In this document: one piece after another, positions 1 to 6,700 of the stretch
Numbering within the stretch: the stretch's first letter is position 1
How the letters are laid out: each line of letters begins with the position of its first letter
Source of the DNA: Anaerolineae bacterium CG2_30_64_16
GTDB taxonomy: Bacteria; Chloroflexota; Anaerolineae; CG2-30-64-16
Reading direction: 5' to 3'
DNA: 9,108 bases
Assembly: GCA_001871755.1 (NCBI GenBank)
Contig: MNXL01000378.1
Span: 1-9,108, forward strand
Translations under genes and position numbers: made by a program
Notes under the pieces: model-generated
The model's input: the letters and a program-made list of their open reading frames with translations, nothing else
The model's database searches: none
Told to the model about the DNA's origin: nothing

Positions 1-130
1 ATCCGCGATCAGCTATCTGCCATCCGCGATCCGCGATCAGCTACCTGCCATCTGCCATCTGCCATATCCGCGATCAGCTATCTGCCATCCGCGATCCGCG
101 ATCAGCTACCTGCCATCTGCCATCTGCCAT
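1..130. repeat. Perfect 65-bp tandem duplication inside the heptamer array
   Basis: Positions 1-65 and 66-130 are identical. The unit is nine heptamers plus two extra bases (63 + 2), so the copy junction at 65/66 breaks the 7-bp phase. This indicates duplication of a larger block rather than simple heptamer slippage. Identity is complete by eye, which suggests a recent event or an assembly artefact; long reads across the region would decide. Confidence 0.95.
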
Positions 131-200
131 CTGCCATCCGCCATCTGCCATCTGCCATCTGCCATCTGCCATCTGCCATCTGCCATCTGCCATCTGCCGT
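1..200. repeat. Heptanucleotide short tandem repeat array upstream of the molybdoenzyme gene
   Basis: The whole stretch parses into 7-bp units of three main types: ATCTGCC (most common), ATCCGCG and ATCAGCT, with single-base variants. Positions 131-200 are ten consecutive units in the CTGCCAT phase; the second is CCGCCAT and the last is CTGCCGT. The array runs off the left window edge, so its true length is unknown. There are no unique spacers, so it is not CRISPR. It ends 7 bp before the Shine-Dalgarno of the next gene, leaving no room for a conventional promoter between them. Any promoter must lie inside the array or beyond the window. Arrays of this kind are known in filamentous cyanobacteria and, as I recall, occur in Chloroflexota; that comparison is from memory. 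Confidence 0.95.
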
Positions 201-207
201 TTTGTTC

Positions 208-212
208 AGGAG
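208..212 (+). promoter_or_regulatory. Shine-Dalgarno AGGAG for the molybdoenzyme gene
   Basis: AGGAG lies 7 bases before the ATG at 220, which is ideal spacing. It decides the start. A TTG at 202 in the same frame would add six residues, but the ribosome site lies downstream of that codon, so TTG is unlikely to be used. Confidence 0.85.
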
Positions 213-219
213 TGCCACG

Positions 220-3200
220 ATGCAACTTCAATTCAACCTCAACGATAGACCCCAGACCTGGGAGGTCGCGGCCAACGAGTCGTTGTTGGACGCGCTGCGT
301 CGCCACGGCGTCTTCAGCGTCAAACACGGCTGCGAGACCGGCGAATGCGGCGCTTGCACCGTGCTGCTGAACGGCGTGCCAGTCACCTCGTGCACTATGC
401 TGGCGGCCCAGGCCGGCGGCCACGCGGTGATCACGGTCGAGGCGCAGGGTGAACATCCCGAGCAAGGCTGGCGGCACACGAGGGGGCTGAGCGCGTTGCA
501 GCAAGCCTTCATCGAGACCGGCGCCATTCAATGCGGCTATTGCACCCCGGCGCAGCTCCTGGCGGCCGAAGCGCTGTTGGCCGCGAACCCCGATCCGGCC
601 GAGGCAGAGGTACGGGACGCGCTCTCTGGCGTGTTGTGTCGGTGCACCGGGTACGTCAAGCCGGTGGAGGCTGTGTTGGCCGTGGCGGCGCGGATGCGGG
701 GAGAAACTGAAGATGGCAAATTGGTAGATTGGGAAAGTGGTAAATTGGTAGATTGGGAAAGTGGTAGATTGGTAGATCGGGAAAGTGGTAAGTCGGAGAG
801 CAAAGCCCCCAACCTGCCAGCCAACCAGCCTACCAATCTACCAATCTACCAACCTACCAATCTACCAACCCCCAAATACGTCGGCGTCTCCGAACCCAAA
901 ATAGACGCGGTCAAGCTAGCCCAAGGCAAACCGGCCTTCGTCGCGGACGTCGAGTTGCGCGGGATGTTGGTCGGCAAGCTGTTACATAGCCCGATCGCCC
1001 ACGGCTACATCAAACGGATCGACGTCAGCAAGGCGCGGGCGCTGCCCGGTGTGCATGCGGTGTTGACCTACCAGGACATTCCGCGCGTTGTCCACTCCAC
1101 GGCTGGCCAGTCGGATCCGATCCCTGGGCCGCTCGACTTCTTCAGCCTGGATCGCAAGATGCGGTTCGTGGGGGATCGGGCGGCCGCGGTGGCGGCCGAG
1201 ACGGAGGAGATCGCGCTGCGGGCGCTGGCGTTGATCGAGGTCGAATATGAGGAGCTGCCCGCGATCCTCGACCCGCGCGAGAGCATGGCGCCGGGCGCGC
1301 CGATCATCCACGACGAGCCGGAGTACGTGCCGTTCGGCGAGTGCGATCCGGGGCGCAACCTGGCGGCCCAGATCGACATCCACCTGGGGGACGTGGATGC
1401 GGCGCTGGCAACCGCCGATCACGTGTTCGAGGGGGAGTACGTGGTCCCCAGGGTGCAGCAGGCGCCCATCGAACCGTTCGTGTGCATCACCTATTGGGAC
1501 CCGGACGATCGGCTGGTGATCCGGACCAGCACGCAGGTGCCGTTCCACGCGCGGCGCATGTTGGCCCCGGTGTTGGGTTTGCCGATCAAGCGCATCCGGG
1601 TGATCAAGCCGCGCATCGGCGGCGGTTTTGGCAACAAGCAGGAAGTGATGCTGGAGGACATCTGTGCGCACCTGACCATCGCGACCAAACGGCCGGTCAA
1701 GATGGAATACACGCGGGAGGAGCAGTTCGTCGCCAGCACCAGCCGCCACCCGATGATCGTCCGGCTGCGCACCGGTGTGATGGCCGACGGCCGGATCGTG
1801 GCCAACGAGATGCGCGTGCTCAGCGACACGGGCGCGTACGGCAACCACGCCCTGACCGTCACCGGCAACACCGGACACAAGGCCATGTCTCTCTACCCGG
1901 CCGACAGGGGGCCGGATGGGCAGTCCAACATCCGTTTTCACGCCGACATCGTCTACACCAACCTGCCGACCTCCGGCGCGTACCGCGGCTACGGCGTGCC
2001 GCAGGGCTTCTTCCCGCTGGAGAGCCACATGGAACGCATCGCCCGCACCCTGAACCTGAACCCGCTGGCGTTTCGGCTGCAAAACGTGCTCCAGCCCGGC
2101 GCAGAACATCCCATGTCCAAGGCGTGGAGCGAAGGTCGCGAGGCGCATCCCGAGTTGATCCGCACGAACGCGATTGTGGAGTGCGCGCGGGTGGGGGCGG
2201 AGTTGGTGGGGTGGGAGGCCGGTAGATTGGGAAATTGGGAAATTGGTAAATTGGGGATTGGTAGATTGGTAGATTGGGAAGTTGGTAATTTGGGGCCTGG
2301 ACTTCCATCTCCCAATTTACCACGTACCAATCTACCGCGTACCAATCTACCAGCTACCATTCGCCGCGGCCAGGGCGTCGCGCTCGTCATGCAGGGCACG
2401 GCCATCCCCAACCTGGACATGGGCGCGGCCAGCATCAAGATGAACGACGACGGCAGCTTCAACCTGCTGGTGGGCGCCACCGACTTGGGCACAGGCTCCG
2501 ACACGGTGCTGACCCAGATGGCCGCGGAGGTGTTGGGCTGCCCGCCCGAGGACTTCATCACCTACTCGTCCGACACCGACTTCACGCCGTTCGACAAGGG
2601 CGCGTACGCGTCCAGTACTACCTACATCTCGGGCGCGGCCGTGGTGGAGGCCGCGCGCAAGGTCGCAGAGCAGATCAAACAGGTGGCCGGCCGGATGCTC
2701 GGCGCGCCCGCGGAGGAGATCATGCTGGCCGAACGCCGGGCCTGGGCGCCGGACGGCCGCAGCGTCACCCTGGCCGAGGTGGCGCTCGAAAGCCTGCATC
2801 ACAGCCAACAGCACCAGATCATGGCCATGGGCTCCTATGTGAGCCCAGACAGCCCGCCGCCGTTTGCGGCTCAGTTCGCCCAGGTGGCCGTGGACACCGA
2901 GACGGGGCAGGTCACTGTGGAGAAGCTGGTCATGGCGCTGGACTGCGGCATGATTGTCAACCCGGCCACGGCCTCCGGCCAGGTGGAGGGGGGCATGAGC
3001 CAGGCATTGGGCTACGCGGTCTGCGAGGAGATGTGCTTCGACGCGGCCGGCCGGCTGGTCAACCCGCGGTTCGGTGACTACCGCATCTTCGCCACGGACG
3101 AGATGCCGGAGATGCAGGTGCGTTTCGTGCAGACCTACGAACCCACGCACCCGTTCGGGGTCAAGGCCGTCGCCGAGATTCCGCTCAACGGCGTTGCGCC

Positions 3201-3300
3201 GGCCGTGGCCAACGCGGTCTACGACGCGATCGGTGTGCAGGTCCCGCGCATCCCGTTGACGCCCGAGCGGGTGTGGCGGGCGTTGCAGGAGCGGAAATAG
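220..3300 (+). CDS. XdhD-like fused [2Fe-2S]/molybdopterin-dependent oxidoreductase
   Basis: This is a predicted cytoplasmic molybdo-flavoprotein-type hydroxylase of the xanthine dehydrogenase/aldehyde oxidoreductase family, of 1026 residues. A plant-type ferredoxin domain comes first, with ligands C38, C43, C46 and C58. The helical second [2Fe-2S] domain has C105, C108, C140 and C142 (CGYC and CRC motifs). The a/b-hammerhead domain starts near residue 227. The molybdenum-binding domains carry GGGFGNK (467-473), GAYRGYG (586-592), LGTGSD (756-761) and a C-terminal GVKAVAE whose E986 aligns with the catalytic base. No FAD domain is present, as in Desulfovibrio aldehyde oxidoreductase. Several stretches resemble E. 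coli XdhD/YgfN and the selenium-dependent xanthine dehydrogenase group, so a purine or related heterocycle is a plausible substrate, but this is unproven. Two repeat-derived insertions (residues 167-217 and 668-713) account for about 100 residues beyond the usual length of roughly 910-960. No FAD-subunit gene or Mo-cofactor maturation gene is visible nearby. Confidence 0.93.
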   Translation: MQLQFNLNDRPQTWEVAANESLLDALRRHGVFSVKHGCETGECGACTVLLNGVPVTSCTMLAAQAGGHAVITVEAQGEHPEQGWRHTRGLSALQQAFIETGAIQCGYCTPAQLLAAEALLAANPDPAEAEVRDALSGVLCRCTGYVKPVEAVLAVAARMRGETEDGKLVDWESGKLVDWESGRLVDRESGKSESKAPNLPANQPTNLPIYQPTNLPTPKYVGVSEPKIDAVKLAQGKPAFVADVELRGMLVGKLLHSPIAHGYIKRIDVSKARALPGVHAVLTYQDIPRVVHSTAGQSDPIPGPLDFFSLDRKMRFVGDRAAAVAAETEEIALRALALIEVEYEELPAILDPRESMAPGAPIIHDEPEYVPFGECDPGRNLAAQIDIHLGDVDAALATADHVFEGEYVVPRVQQAPIEPFVCITYWDPDDRLVIRTSTQVPFHARRMLAPVLGLPIKRIRVIKPRIGGGFGNKQEVMLEDICAHLTIATKRPVKMEYTREEQFVASTSRHPMIVRLRTGVMADGRIVANEMRVLSDTGAYGNHALTVTGNTGHKAMSLYPADRGPDGQSNIRFHADIVYTNLPTSGAYRGYGVPQGFFPLESHMERIARTLNLNPLAFRLQNVLQPGAEHPMSKAWSEGREAHPELIRTNAIVECARVGAELVGWEAGRLGNWEIGKLGIGRLVDWEVGNLGPGLPSPNLPRTNLPRTNLPATIRRGQGVALVMQGTAIPNLDMGAASIKMNDDGSFNLLVGATDLGTGSDTVLTQMAAEVLGCPPEDFITYSSDTDFTPFDKGAYASSTTYISGAAVVEAARKVAEQIKQVAGRMLGAPAEEIMLAERRAWAPDGRSVTLAEVALESLHHSQQHQIMAMGSYVSPDSPPPFAAQFAQVAVDTETGQVTVEKLVMALDCGMIVNPATASGQVEGGMSQALGYAVCEEMCFDAAGRLVNPRFGDYRIFATDEMPEMQVRFVQTYEPTHPFGVKAVAEIPLNGVAPAVANAVYDAIGVQVPRIPLTPERVWRALQERK
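718..870 (+). repeat. In-frame palindromic octamer array, insertion 1 (linker between Fe-S and Mo domains)
   Basis: The left arm (718-789) is three 24-bp units, each three octamers of the type AAATTGGT/AGATTGGG/AAAGTGGT, translated KLVDWESG, KLVDWESG and RLVDRESG. The right arm ends in five clean octamers TACCAATC or TACCAACC (831-870), the reverse complement of the left octamer, translated as a run rich in NLP and QPT. Perfect 12-base complementary blocks include 721-732 with 857-868 and 745-756 with 833-844, which nest into one long hairpin. The insertion occupies residues 167-217, between the second [2Fe-2S] domain (last Cys ligand C142) and the hammerhead domain. That segment is a natural linker in the family, which explains how it is tolerated. 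Confidence 0.93.
2221..2358 (+). repeat. In-frame palindromic octamer array, insertion 2 (loop of the Mo domain)
   Basis: This belongs to the same repeat family as 718-870. The left arm (2224-2294) is eight octamers of AGATTGGG/AAATTGGT type and one 7-base unit (2256-2262). The right arm (2311-2351) contains CCCAATTTACCA and two copies of TACCAATCTACC. Exact complementary blocks are 2244-2255 with 2311-2322 and 2221-2230 with 2342-2351, which nest. The translation (residues 668-713) is rich in RLG, NWEIG and LVDWE, followed by NLPRT repeats. The flanking protein is ordinary Mo-domain sequence ending in VGAELVGWE on the left and resuming at RRGQGVALVMQ on the right. The insertion therefore sits in a loop that, as I recall, is variable in E. 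coli XdhD. Confidence 0.92.
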
Positions 3301-3331
3301 TCCGAAGGAGCCCGGACACAGACTGCATCGT

Positions 3332-3371
3332 AGACGGCTTATGAGACTGCCGAAAGACGGCAGGCCGTCTT
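3332..3371 (+). other. Branched inverted repeat after the molybdoenzyme stop codon
   Basis: AGACGGC (3332-3338) is the exact reverse complement of GCCGTCT (3364-3370). Inside it CTGCCG (3347-3352) pairs with CGGCAG (3358-3363) around a 5-base loop, leaving an 8-base bulge on one side. A competing pairing exists: AAGACGGC (3354-3361) is the exact reverse complement of GCCGTCTT (3364-3371), separated by only 2 bases. It could be a 3' UTR stability element, a first pausing hairpin or a small repeat. No T-run follows, so it is not itself a terminator. Function unknown. Confidence 0.6.
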
Positions 3372-3405
3372 GGGCACGAAGTCCACTTGAGTTGCCCCAT
3401 CCGCA

Positions 3406-3447
3406 CCCTCCCAAGAAGCCGACATCTTGGGAGGGTTTTCTTTTTCT
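3406..3447 (+). terminator. Rho-independent terminator
   Basis: A perfect 11-bp stem, CCCTCCCAAGA (3406-3416) with TCTTGGGAGGG (3425-3435), closes an 8-base loop and is followed by TTTTCTTTTTC (3436-3446). It lies 106 bases after the stop at 3300 and would end transcription of the molybdoenzyme unit, separating it from the surface-protein gene. Confidence 0.92.
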
Positions 3448-3616
3448 CGTTTGCTGATGAGAGTTGTCCTGAACTGACTTTCATACCAAATTCAATCAGA
3501 AATCAGGGTATCCTCCGACCGGCTGGGGCGTCTTCACTGTAATGGGAATGTTCAGATCACTGCCCACTGCCAAAGTGACAGTTGCGCAAACGTAAGTAAA
3601 CTGTAAGCTACCCCTA
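3448..3616. other. Intergenic spacer with small dyads, no gene seen
   Basis: This stretch is visibly less GC-rich than the flanking genes, and I find no convincing gene in it. It holds an 8-bp palindrome TTGCGCAA (3582-3589) nested between ACAGTT (3578-3583) and AACTGT (3599-3604). This dyad ends 12 bases before the candidate -35 box at 3617 and could be an operator. Short dyads of this length also arise by chance, so the functional reading is weak. Confidence 0.4.
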
Positions 3617-3645
3617 TTGAACCGCCACGCTAAACCTGCTACTAT
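3617..3645 (+). promoter_or_regulatory. Candidate sigma-70-type promoter for the surface-protein gene
   Basis: TTGAAC (3617-3622) and TACTAT (3640-3645) are separated by exactly 17 bases and each matches four of six consensus positions. A start near 3652 would give a leader of about 130 bases before the ATG at 3781. Position between the terminator and the next gene fits. Consensus match is only moderate and Chloroflexota promoters are poorly defined. Confidence 0.4.
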
Positions 3646-3661
3646 GTTGAAGTGAGAGATG

Positions 3662-3671
3662 TGAACGTTCA
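3662..3671. promoter_or_regulatory. 10-bp palindrome TGAACGTTCA near the predicted transcript start
   Basis: This is a perfect 10-bp palindrome about 16 bases downstream of the candidate -10 box. A repressor bound here would block early elongation. It contains GAAC and GTTC half-sites but lacks the 4-base spacer of a Gram-positive-type LexA box, so I do not call it one. A chance palindrome is possible. Confidence 0.25.
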
Positions 3672-3750
3672 AACCAGGATTGTATGTACTTCTCGGCTGT
3701 TTGGAGAGACGCTCAGACCTTCCGTAGCTCTTCCGCTCTGCCAGGTATAC

Positions 3751-3774
3751 GACGTCCAGGGAGACGTCAGGAGG
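3751..3774 (+). promoter_or_regulatory. Leader hairpin abutting a strong Shine-Dalgarno
   Basis: GACGTC (3751-3756) pairs with GACGTC (3763-3768) around the loop CAGGGA. The stem ends directly before AGGAGG (3769-3774), which is 6 bases from the ATG at 3781. The Shine-Dalgarno is near-perfect and fixes the start. The hairpin leaves the site exposed as drawn and may hold it open or shield the leader from nucleases; no known riboswitch is recognised. Confidence 0.6.
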
Positions 3775-3780
3775 ATAACC

Positions 3781-6700
3781 ATGAGAACAAAACACCAAAT
3801 CCGCAACGGATTCAGCGCACTGGTGATCGTCGCGGCATTGCTGCTCGTGCCCCAGGCTGGCGCGGGCGTTTCGGCGGCTGCCGGCGCCACTGCCAATGTC
3901 TCAGCGAAACCGCAGGGCGGCCAGACCTGTGAAGTCTTCCAGCCAGGCCCGACGGCCGGCAAAGACGCCTACATCAAACAGGACAAGCCCGACGAGCGCC
4001 GCGGCGGCGATTCGGAGCTGCGGGTCAAGACAGAGAGCGGCAAGCTAAACCGATCCCTCCTCCAGTTTGATCTCACCAGCCTGCCGACCGGTGTGGTGAT
4101 CGACAGCGCCTCGTTCTCCCTCTGGGTCAAGGAAGTCAGGGATGGCAACGCCACCATCGCTGCGCACCAGGTGACGGCCGGCTGGAATGAGGCCGAGGTC
4201 ACCTGGAAGGCGCGGGACAAGGCGGCCGGGTTGTTATGGGCGGCTCAGGGAGGGGACTATGATCCTGCCACCCTGGATACTGAAGCTTTTGTCAAAGATG
4301 TCAAGAACTACTGGGCAACCTGGGATGTCACCACAGCCGCGGTCGCCTGGGTGGCCACCCCGGCCAGCAACTTCGGCCTGATCCTGGAATCCCCGGTCAC
4401 CAGCCCCAAGAACGAGACCAGGTTCAAGAGCAGCGACGACGGCACGGCCAGCCAACGCCCAAAGCTGGAAGTCTGCTACAGCGCAGCCGTGTCGATCGGC
4501 CCGGACAATGCGGCCGAGACCCTGGCGGGCCAGACCAAGACTTACGCGCACACGGTGGTTGTGAGCAACATCACCGACGTCGTAAACCTGGCAGCCACCT
4601 CCAACCACGGCTGGACCACCGGCATCTACGAGGACGAGAACGGCAACGGTGTCAAGGACCCGGAAGACGATCCCATCAGCCAGATCAGCGCCAGCCCGAA
4701 CACCGACTATCCGATCTTGGTGCAGGTGACCGTCCCGCTCGCCGCGCCGTTGGGGACGCTGGACGTGACTACTGTGACCGCCACGGCCCAGACTAGCGGC
4801 GCCACCGATTCGGCGATCGATCGGACCACTGTGGGCCGGCTGCTCAACGTTCAACCTGACAACTCCTCCCACGCGACCGCCGGCTCGGTCCTCTTCTACG
4901 GGCATACGATCACCAACAACGGCCAAACGCAGGACTGTGTGACGGTCGCGGCCACCTCCAGCCAGGGTTGGACTGTGCTCCTTTGGGAGGACACCAACCA
5001 GAACGGCGTCCACGAGACCAGCAACCCCAACGAGCCAGCTTTGGCCAATCCGGTCTGCGTCGCCCCGGGCGGCAGCTACTACCTGGTGGCCCAGGTGAGC
5101 GTGCCGGGCGGCGCGACAGCCGGCACGGTGGATCAGACCGTGATCACAGCCACCTCGGGCAACGAGCCCAGCAAGTCCGATACGGCCACCGACACAACGA
5201 CAGTTTTCGTCAATGACCCGCCGGTGATCGACGGCAAGTACGATGACGTCTACCGGATCTCGCCTGACTCTCAGGAGGTGTGCTACACTTCGGGCGGCGT
5301 ACTGTTCGGCAAGCTGGCGACGTTCTATCAGTCCACGGGGAGTGCGGTTTACGTAGTGCTGGCCATCGACAAGGATTTCGTGGATAACACCTACGGCGTC
5401 AATGCTGTCGGCTGGCCGAGCGGTCATACCTTCGGTAATCTGACCGGCTCCGATCGGGCCCAGTTCTGGGGCTATGATGGCAACGGGACTAAGGTGCTGG
5501 ATTTCGATTTGGACTATATCACGGCCAAATCCGGTACACCTTCCGGCTATGCGTCGCTCGGCGTCGGTGGCGGTGATGGGGGCATGAACCTGGGCAGCGC
5601 GACCAACATCCAGCAATGGGGCACGTCGTTGGATTACAGCCTGAACAACCTGGGCTACTGCTCCGGTGGCAATTGTTCCGCCGGAGGCACCAACCTGGTG
5701 GTGGACTCGCCGGCCACTGATGAGTTCTACACATCTAATCCAACCTATCCCGACTGGATCTTCGATACTATCTACGAGGTCAAGATCGACAAGGCGGCCT
5801 TTGGCGCCAGCGGTCTTGGGTCTATCGAGATTCCCTATATCCACGCCTCGCCCAGCAAGCTCGGCACGAACACCATCTACGCCGAACCCGGCGTGTGCCC
5901 TGGCGAGATCGGCGACTTCGTCTGGCATGACCTGGATCATGACGGTGTGCAGGACGCGGGTGAGCCGGGCATCGACGGTGTCCAGGTGAAGCTGTATCAG
6001 GACAACGGCGACGGCGTCTTCGATGCTGGTACGGACACGGTGGTCGGCACGAGAACCACCAGCGCTGGCGGCAAGTACCTGTTCCAGGACCTGACCCCCA
6101 ACGACTACTTCGTGGATGTGGTGGACGCCACCGTGCCGGCCGGGTATGTGATCACCACCTACAACGATCCCACGCCCATCATCAACCTGGGCGAGGGCGA
6201 ACGTTACCTGGACGCCGACTTCGGCTACACGGAGGCGTTCTCCGAGTTGGCGATCAGCAAGGTGGTAACCAGCGACGATCCGGCATACGTCGGTCAGGAG
6301 ATCCGCTACACCATCCGCATCACCAACACCGGCACGACCACGGTCAACTATCTGCCTCTGAAGGACTACTATGATCAGGGCGTGCTCGACTATCTGGGCG
6401 CGACACCGGCTTCAGACAACACGGTTGACGACGGCGTCGTCGAGTGGGGCGACCTGGTGACCAGCTTCGGTTATAGCCTGGCGCCGGGCCAGGTCTTCGA
6501 TGTCGAAGTCCGTTTCCGGGCTGACCAGGCGACCACGGGCACCACGCTCCTGGCCGCGGCCGCAGGGTCGCAAGCGGAGCCCGCGGGTTTCTTGCCGAGC
6601 GCAGTACCGGGAACCCCTGTGTTTTCGCAAGTGATCGGTGATTGCGTGACCGGGGATCACTTCCAGGAGGGGGTGTACGGCAACGAGCCAGATGCTGGTT

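Noticed and set aside
1..200. Possible CRISPR array
   Set aside because: There are no unique spacers; the units are contiguous 7-bp repeats.
106..531. Minus-strand open frame ending in repeated WQMADGR
   Set aside because: The repeat arises because a 7-bp array gives a 7-residue period. The rest is antisense to the ferredoxin domain.
982..2148. Minus-strand open frame of 388 codons opposite the molybdoenzyme
   Set aside because: It is the antisense of clear Mo-domain sequence; the plus strand has conserved motifs and a ribosome site.
2347..3414. Minus-strand open frame of 355 codons opposite the end of the molybdoenzyme
   Set aside because: It has no family resemblance and overlaps the C-terminal catalytic motif and the terminator region on the other strand.
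3301..3780. Possible riboswitch in the intergenic region
   Set aside because: I could not match either structured segment to c-di-GMP, TPP, SAM, Moco or other known consensus cores by eye.
3496..3798. Minus-strand 100-codon frame in the intergenic region
   Set aside because: Its last 40 residues look somewhat protein-like and could be a relic. However, there is no recognised family and no clear ribosome site, and it covers the candidate promoter, leader and start of the next gene.
3684..3932. Plus-strand 82-codon frame overlapping the start of the surface-protein gene
   Set aside because: It is out of frame with the signal-peptide gene, is rich in Arg and Gly, and has no ribosome site.
4234..5940. 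Long minus-strand open frame of 568 codons opposite the surface-protein gene
   Set aside because: It has no recognisable domain and is antisense to a well-supported secreted protein. Long antisense frames are expected in GC-rich coding DNA.
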